A DNA stretch of 64,000 nucleotides from M1-B18 sp048264125 (GTDB lineage: Bacteria > Bacillota > Clostridia > Peptostreptococcales > Natronincolaceae). Where the stretch lies: NCBI GenBank assembly GCA_048264125.1, contig JBLXDM010000009.1, positions 132,517-196,516 on the forward strand, read 5' to 3'. Positions within the stretch are counted from its first letter, which is position 1. Every line of letters starts with the position of its first letter. Of this stretch, positions 25,779 to 33,834 are shown in pieces. The notes beneath the pieces were generated by a model. It was not told where the DNA came from. It did no database searches and saw nothing but the letters and a program-made list of their open reading frames with translations. The position numbers and the translations under genes are program-made.

Positions 25779-27503
25779 TTAATATTTCCCAAATTCTTTA
25801 TCGCTCAAAAGAATTTTATTTCTTGAGGAAGTAGCTGCTGCCTCTGACCTTGACTCATTATAGGAGGAAGCTACCGTCTTCTTATCGGACATCTTCTCCA
25901 GCATTTTTAATATCTCTGGACTTATAGCTTCTGTGTTTTGTACATATGTGTTCTTGTTTTTTCTAAGCTTAAATCTACTTACTTGGTTCCTCATAAGCTC
26001 AGCTTGGCTGGATAACTCCTCACTGGCTGCTGCTGACTCCTCTGATGTAGCCGAATTTGTTTGAACGACCTCTGAAACCTGTTGAAGACCTTGATTAACC
26101 TGAGCAATCCCTGCTGCCTGCTCATTGGAAGCAACGGATATATGCTTAACTAGGCTAGCTACCTTAGAAATATCGTCTACTATCTTACTTAGTGCATCTG
26201 CAGTTTCATTAGCAATTTTAGTTCCTCCGTCTACCTTTTTAATAGAGCCTTCTATCATTTCTGTAGTCTCTTTTGCTGCATTAGCAGATCTTGCTGCTAG
26301 ATTTCTTACCTCCTCAGCAACTACTGCAAAGCCTTTTCCATGCTGGCCTGCCCTTGCTGCCTCTACGGCTGCATTTAGTGCAAGAATATTTGTTTGAAAT
26401 GCTATTTCATCTATTACCTTAATAATTTTCGAGATATTATTAGATGAGTCATTTATTTCATCCATTGCCATCAGCATTTGCCTCATTCGCTCATTACCCT
26501 TAACTGCATTTTCCTTAGACACCTCAGCCAGATGATTTGCCTCACCTGCATTATCTGCATTAAGTCTTGTTTGAGCTGAAATCTCTTCAATTGAGGCAGT
26601 AAGCTCCTCCACTGAGCTGGCCTGCTCAGTAGCCCCTTGAGATAGCTCCATACTCGATTCTGAAACCTGTCTAGACCCCGCTGCCACTTGAGCTGATGCT
26701 ACACTAATATTAGACATTACATCATTTAGATTATCTGCCATTTGACTAAAGGCATTTGCCAATACCCCTACCTCATCTCTAGAGTTATTTTCAAGCGCGA
26801 CATCCAAATCACCCTCAGCTATTTTATTGGCTACCTCAACCACCTTAGCCAGTGGTCTACTTATGATACCTGCAACTAAAAAGCCAAGGCCTATTGCTAA
26901 TATCATCCCAGCAGCAACTATAGCCAGCATAATTTTAGACTGCAGCTGGTAATCAGCAGTATTCTGTTGTGCCTTAGCTGCCGCAGCTGTTAGATTATAA
27001 TCTATAAGCTTTCCTAGCTGTTCTTCAACCTTATTTCTGGCAGCTGTAAATTCTCCAATTCTATCCTTCGCTTCCTCCTGCTTACCCTCTTCGATAAGGT
27101 TTAAGTGCTCCTCACGAATAACTCTATATGCTCCTAAATCCTCTTTTAATCCATCGAAAAGACTTCTCTCCTCTTGATTTTGGATGATCTTATCGTATGC
27201 TGTTAAAATTTCATTTGTTGTTAAGGACAACTGACTTATTTCATTGCTTCTCGCTTGAAATAGCTCCATGTTACCTTCATAAAGCATTAAAATGTAATTT
27301 GAACGAACTATTAAAAGGGCCTGTTGAATACTGCTTAAGCTTTGGGCCGTTATAAAATTGTGCTCATACATTTCAACACCACGGGTATTAATATTACTCA
27401 TGTTAGTGATGCCAATTGCCCCCACTACTCCTATAAACAGGGATATTACAATAAAGCAAATAACAAGCTTACTTTTAATCTTCAAATTTATGAACCATTT
27501 CAC
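25779..27503 (-). CDS. Methyl-accepting chemotaxis protein
   Basis: A 574-residue receptor. The first membrane helix (LVICFIVISLFIGVVGAIGI) is followed by a four-helix-bundle sensor of about 150 residues, a second membrane helix (IMLAIVAAGMILAIGLGFLVA), a HAMP domain (RPLAKVVEVANKIAEGDLDV) and a long coiled coil. The tip that binds CheA and CheW is FQTNILALNAAVEAARAGQH. Glutamate/glutamine methylation sites lie in the flanking helices. The sensor domain is small and its ligand unknown. Being the only receptor in this operon, it is probably the dedicated input of this chemosensory pathway. Confidence 0.96.
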   Translation of the reverse strand: MKWFINLKIKSKLVICFIVISLFIGVVGAIGITNMSNINTRGVEMYEHNFITAQSLSSIQQALLIVRSNYILMLYEGNMELFQARSNEISQLSLTTNEILTAYDKIIQNQEERSLFDGLKEDLGAYRVIREEHLNLIEEGKQEEAKDRIGEFTAARNKVEEQLGKLIDYNLTAAAAKAQQNTADYQLQSKIMLAIVAAGMILAIGLGFLVAGIISRPLAKVVEVANKIAEGDLDVALENNSRDEVGVLANAFSQMADNLNDVMSNISVASAQVAAGSRQVSESSMELSQGATEQASSVEELTASIEEISAQTRLNADNAGEANHLAEVSKENAVKGNERMRQMLMAMDEINDSSNNISKIIKVIDEIAFQTNILALNAAVEAARAGQHGKGFAVVAEEVRNLAARSANAAKETTEMIEGSIKKVDGGTKIANETADALSKIVDDISKVASLVKHISVASNEQAAGIAQVNQGLQQVSEVVQTNSATSEESAAASEELSSQAELMRNQVSRFKLRKNKNTYVQNTEAISPEILKMLEKMSDKKTVASSYNESRSEAAATSSRNKILLSDKEFGKY

Positions 27504-27522
27504 TCTTATTCCTCCTTGTAAT

Positions 27523-28020
27523 TTAAATGTTGTCTAGTAATTCAAGCTCATCATCGGTTATTAGCTTATTACAATCCAAGAGTAGCTTTACATCATTTCC
27601 AACCTTTCCTATACCTTGGATATATCGATTTCCGCCTCTGCTTAAATCTGGTGGAGGTACTACCTCCTCTGCTGGTATGGCAATCACATCCGAAACGCTA
27701 TCTATAATAAGTCCAATAGAGATATCCTTGATGTCTACAACTATTACACAGGTTCTATCATTATACGCCTTAAACTCCTTTTTAAAGCGTAAGCGCACAT
27801 CCATTACAGGAATAATCTTTCCTCTTAAATTTATAATTCCCTTTATATATTCAGGAAGCTCTGGCACCTCAGTTATAGGCTGCAAGCCAATGATTTCTGT
27901 GACATACTTTATCTCAATACCATAAAACTCATTTCCCAAAGAAAAGGTAAGATATTTATCCCTCTGACTATCCTCTTCATTATAGTGGTCTTCGTTGACA
28001 AATGTATCCGACATATTCAT
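27523..28020 (-). CDS. cheW: Chemotaxis coupling protein CheW
   Basis: A 165-residue CheW-fold adaptor that links receptors to CheA. The first strands (YLTFSLGNEFYGIEIKYVTE) and the conserved GIINLRGKIIPVMDVRLRF are clear. It starts after AGAGGAGC. A 104-base interval separates it from cheA; see the findings for what is in it. Confidence 0.96.
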   Translation of the reverse strand: MNMSDTFVNEDHYNEEDSQRDKYLTFSLGNEFYGIEIKYVTEIIGLQPITEVPELPEYIKGIINLRGKIIPVMDVRLRFKKEFKAYNDRTCVIVVDIKDISIGLIIDSVSDVIAIPAEEVVPPPDLSRGGNRYIQGIGKVGNDVKLLLDCNKLITDDELELLDNI

Positions 28021-28124
28021 GCTCCTCTCAGTATAGTAATGCCCTAGTTAACTGCCTTTTCCAGCTGACGGTTCATGTACTTAACTATTTCGACATCTAA
28101 CTCTTGTCTTATTGAGCCTTCTAT

Positions 28125-30167
28125 TTAAGCTCCTATTAATCCTGAAACATCAACAATTAAGCTAATACTTCCATCACCTAGCAAAGTACATCCTGCCAAG
28201 CCCTTTATTTTTCTAAGGTTTTTAATGTAGGTAGGTAATGTCTTGACAACCACCTGCTGTTGACCCAATAGCTCATCAGCAAGTATACAGATAGTCCCTT
28301 CGCCATCGGTAACAACAATTATAATCCCCTCGGCTATATTCTCTACAGCTGACTTCACCTTAAATACCTGATGTAGTCGTAGTATAGGATAGCATTTCCC
28401 TCGTAGCATTATTAGTTCATTGCCATCGGGATCAGTTAATACGTTTTCTTTCTTTGCTCTAAAGGATTCCTTTATTGATGTAATTGGTATGGTATAGCAG
28501 GAGTTTCCAACCTTAATATTCATACCATCTATAATGGCAAGGGTAAGCGGAATTTTTAAATTTATAGTTGTCCCTATATCTAGGTTGCTTTCAACCGCCA
28601 CAGAGCCACCAACCATTTCTATATTCTTCATTACCACATCCATTCCAACGCCTCTTCCGCTAAATTCCGTTACCTTTTCCTTTGTAGAAAAGCCTGGCAA
28701 GAAGATTAAATTATAAATCTCTTTATCAGACATTTCCTCTGCAGGCCTGTGCATAAGGCCATTTTCTTCAGCTCTTTTCAAAATACTGCTTTTATCTAAC
28801 CCCTTGCCATCATCTGAAAGAGTTATAATAACATCGCTACCAGCATTCTTAGCCTGCAATCTTAATACACCTACCCTTGACTTACCCTTTTCCGCTCGTT
28901 CCTTTGGGGTCTCTATCCCGTGGTCAATTGCATTTCTTACGAGATGCATTAAGGGATCAGATATATATTCAATAATATTCTTATCTACCTCTGTGGACTC
29001 CCCCATAATCTCCAATTCAACTTCCTTACCAAGCTTTTTACACATATCCCTCACTATACGATGCATCTTGTGGAAGGTATTGTGGAGGGGTAGCATTCTT
29101 ATAGACATCACCATATCCTGAAGCTCACTGGTAATCTTCTTGAGCTGCCTTGCAGATTTATAGAAATTATCAAGGCTTAACCCCTTCAAATCAGGATTCT
29201 GAGTTACCATAGCTTCGGCTATGACCATTTCGCCAACTAGGTCCATTAGCTTGTCCAGCTTTCCGACGCTTACACTAATAACACTTTGATGATTATTTCC
29301 GTCCTTAAGCTCCCTTTCTATCCCATTATTGCCTCTAAGGTCCTCAGGTTTTTCTTGCTTCTCAGCAGACTTGCTCCTCTTAAGAAGCTCGTATGCCTTA
29401 TCCTCCTCTTGCAATTCTGTAAGCTCTAATTCCTTTAAAAAAACCGTTTGAGATAAGAAGGAATGTATCTCCTGATAGCTTTTATCTGACTTTATTAATA
29501 TAGTAAAGCCTTCCTCTTTAATGGTCTGTATAGTTTCATCGTTATCAATAATATCAGGAGGATAATATTCGTAAGCTTCAGTAATATCCTTTAAGCTGTT
29601 TATTACTGTATACGCTCTAAAATTCTCCATCTCACAGTCATCCTCAAAGTATATTACCGCCTTAAAGGAATTTTTGTATTCTAGCAATGGTTTTTTACTT
29701 TGACTTATGTAAAACTTAGGTGCTTCACCATTTTTCTCTGATTCTCTTGAAGCTTTATTACCACTAGTAGCTTCTAAGAGTTTGTTTATTTCCGTAATGA
29801 TAGTGCCGGCACTACCATCTACCTCATCGCCATTTCTAAGCTTTTCAAGCTCAACCTTAATAAAATCTACACTCTCCAGCACTAAGTCCGAAAGACTGCC
29901 ATAATCAATATTAGTTGCCTTTTCCTCCCTCATTAGATAAAATAAATCCTCTAGGGTATGGGTAAGTGTTGATATATTTGTAAACATCATCATGGCGGAT
30001 GAACCCTTGATTGTATGCATGATTCTGAATATCTCATTGATAGTCTCTATAGAAAAGCTGCTGTGCCTTTCACTTAGCAATATTGCTTTCTCAAGCTGTT
30101 CAATTAACTGAGAGGTTTCAAATACATACATTTCTATCATTGGCTCTTGGCTATAGAAACTTGTCAT
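28125..30167 (-). CDS. cheA: Chemotaxis histidine kinase CheA
   Basis: A 680-residue protein. P1 (HPt) carries the phosphorylated His at about residue 51 in MHTIKGSSAMM. A P2-like domain, residues about 165-255, would bind the response regulators. P3 dimerisation follows, then P4 ATPase with HLVRNAIDHGIETP and FSGRGVGMDVV, and a CheW-like P5 at the end (IKGLAGCTLLGDGSISLIVDV). All key residues are present, so the kinase is expected to be active. It follows cheY by 21 bases. After its TAA stop the same frame stays open for 26 codons. Confidence 0.97.
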   Translation of the reverse strand: MTSFYSQEPMIEMYVFETSQLIEQLEKAILLSERHSSFSIETINEIFRIMHTIKGSSAMMMFTNISTLTHTLEDLFYLMREEKATNIDYGSLSDLVLESVDFIKVELEKLRNGDEVDGSAGTIITEINKLLEATSGNKASRESEKNGEAPKFYISQSKKPLLEYKNSFKAVIYFEDDCEMENFRAYTVINSLKDITEAYEYYPPDIIDNDETIQTIKEEGFTILIKSDKSYQEIHSFLSQTVFLKELELTELQEEDKAYELLKRSKSAEKQEKPEDLRGNNGIERELKDGNNHQSVISVSVGKLDKLMDLVGEMVIAEAMVTQNPDLKGLSLDNFYKSARQLKKITSELQDMVMSIRMLPLHNTFHKMHRIVRDMCKKLGKEVELEIMGESTEVDKNIIEYISDPLMHLVRNAIDHGIETPKERAEKGKSRVGVLRLQAKNAGSDVIITLSDDGKGLDKSSILKRAEENGLMHRPAEEMSDKEIYNLIFLPGFSTKEKVTEFSGRGVGMDVVMKNIEMVGGSVAVESNLDIGTTINLKIPLTLAIIDGMNIKVGNSCYTIPITSIKESFRAKKENVLTDPDGNELIMLRGKCYPILRLHQVFKVKSAVENIAEGIIIVVTDGEGTICILADELLGQQQVVVKTLPTYIKNLRKIKGLAGCTLLGDGSISLIVDVSGLIGA

Positions 30168-30188
30168 CTACATTACCTCCCTCAATAT

Positions 30189-30551
30189 TTAGACACCTAG
30201 AACCTTTCTAAGGGTTTCCACCAAATGCTCTTCTTTATAAGGCTTAACTAAAAAGGATTTTGCCCCACTAATGATAGCTTCCTTTACCATTGATTCTTGA
30301 CCCATAGCCGATATCATTACCACCTTTGCCTTTGGATGATATTTCAATATCTCCTTCAAAGCTTCTATACCTGTCATAGTCGGCATTGTTATATCCATAG
30401 TAACAATATCAGGCATTAACTCCTTATACATAGAAACTCCCTCCGCACCATCCAATGCCTCTCCTACTACCTCAAAGCCATTTGCTGTCAGCATAGTTTT
30501 TAAAGATAATCTCATAAATGCAGCATCATCCACTATTAGTACCTTTGTCAT
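30189..30551 (-). CDS. cheY: Chemotaxis response regulator CheY
   Basis: A 120-residue single receiver domain. KVLIVDDAAFMRLSLK holds the acidic pocket, DIVTMDITMPTMTG the phospho-Asp and KSFLVKPYKEE the conserved Lys; VMISAMGQESMV has the switch serine. The sequence is very close to canonical flagellar-motor CheY of Firmicutes. It is the first chemotaxis gene after tetR, 25 bases away, though no flagellar genes appear in the window. Confidence 0.96.
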   Translation of the reverse strand: MTKVLIVDDAAFMRLSLKTMLTANGFEVVGEALDGAEGVSMYKELMPDIVTMDITMPTMTGIEALKEILKYHPKAKVVMISAMGQESMVKEAIISGAKSFLVKPYKEEHLVETLRKVLGV

Positions 30552-30576
30552 TGTATTCCCCTCTTTCGATTAGTTA

Positions 30577-31164
30577 TTATTTTACAATATAGCTCTCCAA
30601 TACCATGTCCAATGTATCCATTACAGTCTTCTTTAATGAAAAGGAGTAATTACTAAATCTCCAACGAAGACAGCTGGCACTTAAAAAACCTGTAACAACA
30701 TCAGATAAGCCTATACTATCTACGTAATCAAATATTTGCCCTATCCGTTTTCCTTCCTCCACCTGCTCTACTATGAAGCTGCTTCGAATATTAACAATAT
30801 CCTTTACTCGATCTACTAAGTTTACATCGCAGGCCAGAACATCATATGCCTGAGTGATGGCAGTTATCTCTGGGTAGTTTTCATAGTATTCAGCGAAGGC
30901 TTTTATAAAGTATTTAATCGCCTCAATTGGCTTTAGAGCCTTTGCATTAATAGAATCTATAATATCAGCGTCATATTTTGCGAAATGCTCTAAGACACCG
31001 AGCAAAATCTCATTTTTGCTTTTAAAATGTTTAAAAATTGTACCTTCAGATATTTCCTGTCGCTTAGCTATTTCTCTTGTTGACAGCCCTTGAATTCCTA
31101 GGTCGTTAATTATTTCGACAGTGGTTAAAATTATGGAATCTCTTCTATGTATTAAGCTCTTCAT
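30577..31164 (-). CDS. TetR/AcrR family transcriptional regulator heading the chemotaxis operon
   Basis: A 195-residue regulator. The N-terminal helix-turn-helix is GIQGLSTREIAKRQEISEG followed by TIFKHFKSKNEILLG, the TetR recognition helix and its anchor. The C-terminal ligand domain is helical and has no recognised ligand motif. The start is the ATG at 31164, with GGAGGGGG just upstream; ten further in-frame codons from a GTG lack such a site. It lies 25 bases before cheY and probably controls its own operon through the repeat array at the promoter. Confidence 0.92.
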   Translation of the reverse strand: MKSLIHRRDSIILTTVEIINDLGIQGLSTREIAKRQEISEGTIFKHFKSKNEILLGVLEHFAKYDADIIDSINAKALKPIEAIKYFIKAFAEYYENYPEITAITQAYDVLACDVNLVDRVKDIVNIRSSFIVEQVEEGKRIGQIFDYVDSIGLSDVVTGFLSASCLRWRFSNYSFSLKKTVMDTLDMVLESYIVK

Positions 31165-31187
31165 TTTATCCCCCTCCCCGAGGCGAG

Positions 31188-31251
31188 TGCTCACTTACTT
31201 ACTTGCTTACTTGCTTACTCTCATTCTATTGTTAGTGTAGTTTCTTGTCAA
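31188..31251 (-). promoter_or_regulatory. Promoter and tandem-repeat operator of the tetR-chemotaxis operon
   Basis: On the minus strand TTGACA (31246-31251) and TAGAAT (31223-31228) are 17 bases apart, a near-consensus sigma-A promoter. Immediately downstream, from the expected start of transcription, lie tandem AAGTAAGC/AAGTAAGT units and an AGTGAGCACT sequence. This is a likely TetR-binding array that would block the promoter. Confidence 0.7.
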
Positions 31252-31400
31252 TATATGTTATCTTTTGTATTATTTTGCGAAGGCCTGCTGCAGTTAAAAA
31301 GCCTTGCATGCATTTATAGCCCACTAAAAAAGGGGACTAAAGTCCCTCTGCGGTCAATGACAAACGCGTAGCATATATTGAGCTTGGAAAAGAAGGCGCT

Positions 31401-31610
31401 ATGCAGCGACAGAATGTTGATTCTAAAATAGTTGTTTTTTTCTGGGATGAAACAGGAAACTGGGATGGTACTGATACTTGGAATGGGATGATAGAAAAAG
31501 CAGAGCTGCGAGGCTCGGCCTATGCGAATGATGGGTCTGTACTATATAACTTGGCGCTGGTGAGCGAGTCAAATAGACAGGATTCTTTTAAATGGATTCC
31601 AGTAGAATAA
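31401..31610 (+). CDS. Short ORF of unknown function, possibly a gene fragment
   Basis: A 69-residue frame rich in Trp, Asn and Asp (FFWDETGNWDGTDTWNG), without similarity that I recognise. AAGAAGG lies a few bases before the ATG, and the frame is open for about 27 codons further upstream, to a stop inside a GGGACTAAAGTCCC hairpin. That suggests either a longer gene that lost its start or a small secreted-type fragment. It is the only plus-strand candidate between the chemotaxis operon and ptsI, and a hairpin follows it. The rest of the interval 31252-31810 holds no gene that I can support. Confidence 0.35.
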   Translation: MQRQNVDSKIVVFFWDETGNWDGTDTWNGMIEKAELRGSAYANDGSVLYNLALVSESNRQDSFKWIPVE

Positions 31611-31681
31611 TAGTTATTCTCGTTTCCAATTTCACCAACGAGTTCCTTCCGGTATAACACAATTTCGATTTATCTATAGAC

Positions 31682-31725
31682 AAAACACCTCATATCCAAT
31701 AGTTTTCTTGGAGATGAGGTGTTTT
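31682..31725. terminator. Bidirectional terminator between ORF 31401-31610 and ptsI
   Basis: AAAACACCTCAT pairs with ATGAGGTGTTTT, with extra pairing (CCAA/TTGG) inside the loop. A and T runs at the ends allow function on either strand; on the minus strand it closes the PTS operon. Confidence 0.75.
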
Positions 31726-31810
31726 CCTTTAGTATTTAGTTTACATATACGATAAGTTCACATTTTGTCTTGTGACTTCGACTTTAGCCGCACTCTTTTT
31801 AATTTTTAAG

Positions 31811-33523
31811 CTACTTATTCTTTATTACTTCATCCAGATAATCCTCTATTTCCTTTGCAGTGCTAAGCTGCAGTACCCTGTCGGCGATTTTTTTTGCCTC
31901 CACCAGTGTCATGCTCCTTATAAGCCTTTTCATCTTTAAAATGGATGAAGCGCTCATGCTAAATTCGTCCAGCTCTAAGCCTAGTAATACGGGAGCCAGC
32001 TTTAGGTCCCCTGCTGCTTCACCGCACATGCCTACCCATTTACCTTCCCTGTGGGCATTGTCTATTACTGTTTTGATCAGCCTTATTACCGCAGGATTAT
32101 ATTGATTATATAGATAGGATATTTTTTCATTCATTCTGTCTACAGCTACGGTGTATTGTATTAGGTCATTGGTGCCTATGCTGAAGAAATCTGCCTCCTT
32201 AGCCAAAAGGTCCGACATGATAGCAGCTGACGGTATCTCTATCATTATGCCTATCTCTATATCCTCACTTACTGTTTGCTTTTCTTCAATAAGCTGCTGC
32301 TTTACCTCGTATAAGAATGCCTTTGCCTCCCTTAGCTCCTCCAGCGAGGATATCATAGGGAACATTATTTTAAGGTTTCCATATACTGAAGCCCTCAGCA
32401 ACGCCCTGATTTGTGTCCTAAATACATCCTTTTGGTCCAGACAAAGCCTGATGGCCCTATAGCCCAGGAAGGGATTCAGCTCCTCCTTTATAGGAAGATA
32501 CGGCAGCTTTTTGTCTCCACCGATATCAAGGGTCCTAATGACAACAGGCTTATCCCCCATGGCCTCCAGCACTGCCCTATAGGAGGCAAACTGCTCCTCC
32601 TCCGTAGGCAGCTGCTCCTTATCCATATACAAAAATTCCGTTCTAAATAGCCCTACGCCCTCTCCACCATTGTTGAGGACGCTGCCCACATTGTCGGGGG
32701 AACCAATATTACCTGCCAGCTCCACCCTTTTTCCATCAATTGTTACGGCGGCACTGCTCTTCAGCAGCTGCAGCTCCTCTTTTTCCTCTCGAACCTTTTC
32801 CTGCTTTGCTCTATAGACCTTTAATTGTTCTTCGCTGGGATTGATAATAACCGTACCGGCGTCGCCATCTATGATCAGCAGATCCGCCTCTTTAACCACC
32901 TCTGTGATGTTACCGAGACCAACGACTGCAGGAATCTCCAAAGACCTTGCCATGATCGCCGAGTGGGAGGTTTTACCGCCTATATCTGTCACGAAGCCCA
33001 GAACTCTATTATGGTCCATTTGCACAGTATCTGAGGGACTCAGGTCCTTGGCTACGACTATAAAGTCCTCCTCCAGAGCAGACAGGGTTCTAAGCTTCAG
33101 ACCCAACAGATTGTAGATTAGCCTTTTCCCTATATCCCTTATATCCGCTGCTCTTTCTCTCATGTAGTCGTTAGCCATGCCTTCAAAGATTGCAACAAAC
33201 ATGTCTACGGTTATTTTTACCGCATACTCGGCATTGAAGCCCTCAACCTTTATTTTATCCTCTATGCCGTTTATCAGCTCAGGGTCCTCCAGCATCATTA
33301 GATGGGCCTCAAAGATTTCCGCCTTTCCCTGTCCCAGCTTCTTCAAGGTAATCTCCTTCAGTCTTTTTATTTCCGTTTTAGAGTCCTCCAGCGCTTTGTA
33401 GAAGCCTTTTAGCTCTGCCTCCACATCTACCCCGCTTCTTTTTTCTATAGCCACTTCGGCTTCATTTATAACTAAAGCCTTACAGATTGCTATCCCTGAG
33501 GATGCAGCAATACCCTTAAGCAT
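31811..33523 (-). CDS. ptsI: PTS Enzyme I (phosphoenolpyruvate-protein phosphotransferase)
   Basis: A 570-residue enzyme that transfers phosphate from PEP to HPr. The active histidine lies in GGKTSHSAIMARSLEIPAVV. PEP-binding signatures GVGLFRTEFLYMD, RTLDIGGDKKLPY and FFSIGTNDLIQYTVAVDR follow, and the late cysteine loop is MCGEAAGD. The length is standard. It lies 25 bases after ptsH and ends the sugar operon, an unusual place for a general PTS gene: here both general proteins are carried with one sugar-specific system. Confidence 0.98.
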   Translation of the reverse strand: MLKGIAASSGIAICKALVINEAEVAIEKRSGVDVEAELKGFYKALEDSKTEIKRLKEITLKKLGQGKAEIFEAHLMMLEDPELINGIEDKIKVEGFNAEYAVKITVDMFVAIFEGMANDYMRERAADIRDIGKRLIYNLLGLKLRTLSALEEDFIVVAKDLSPSDTVQMDHNRVLGFVTDIGGKTSHSAIMARSLEIPAVVGLGNITEVVKEADLLIIDGDAGTVIINPSEEQLKVYRAKQEKVREEKEELQLLKSSAAVTIDGKRVELAGNIGSPDNVGSVLNNGGEGVGLFRTEFLYMDKEQLPTEEEQFASYRAVLEAMGDKPVVIRTLDIGGDKKLPYLPIKEELNPFLGYRAIRLCLDQKDVFRTQIRALLRASVYGNLKIMFPMISSLEELREAKAFLYEVKQQLIEEKQTVSEDIEIGIMIEIPSAAIMSDLLAKEADFFSIGTNDLIQYTVAVDRMNEKISYLYNQYNPAVIRLIKTVIDNAHREGKWVGMCGEAAGDLKLAPVLLGLELDEFSMSASSILKMKRLIRSMTLVEAKKIADRVLQLSTAKEIEDYLDEVIKNK

Positions 33524-33548
33524 TAATTTTCCTCCCTTCTTTAGTCCA

Positions 33549-33815
33549 TTAAAATCCCGTCTCTATCAAAGCCTGCAGCTTTTCAATCGCCGTAGCCTCA
33601 TCCTCACCATCTGCAATTATTGTCAGCTGATCACCGGCGGCAGCTGCCATGGTCATTACGGAAAGAATACTCTTGCCAGCATATTCCTTTCCATAGTTCT
33701 CATTTTTTATTAGGGTGATATTTGACTTAAAGCTGGAGGCCATATTTACGAATAATGATGCCGGCCTTGCATGCAGTCCCTCTTTATTGTTTACTGTTAA
33801 TGTTATTTTTTTCAT
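33549..33815 (-). CDS. ptsH: PTS phosphocarrier HPr
   Basis: An 88-residue HPr. The phosphorylated histidine is in GLHARPASLFVNMA. The regulatory serine region is GKSILSVMTMAAAAGD, as in Firmicutes HPr proteins that HPr kinase modifies for catabolite control. The start is the ATG at 33815 with AGGTG upstream; an in-frame TTG three codons earlier overlaps that site. It lies between the zinc dehydrogenase gene and ptsI. Confidence 0.97.
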   Translation of the reverse strand: MKKITLTVNNKEGLHARPASLFVNMASSFKSNITLIKNENYGKEYAGKSILSVMTMAAAAGDQLTIIADGEDEATAIEKLQALIETGF

Positions 33816-33834
33816 TTTCAACACCTCGTTAGCT

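Noticed and set aside
31188..31222. The four-base tandem repeats as a phase-variable microsatellite
   Set aside because: The units are imperfect (AAGC/AAGT mix) and lie at the promoter's +1, which fits an operator better than slippage.
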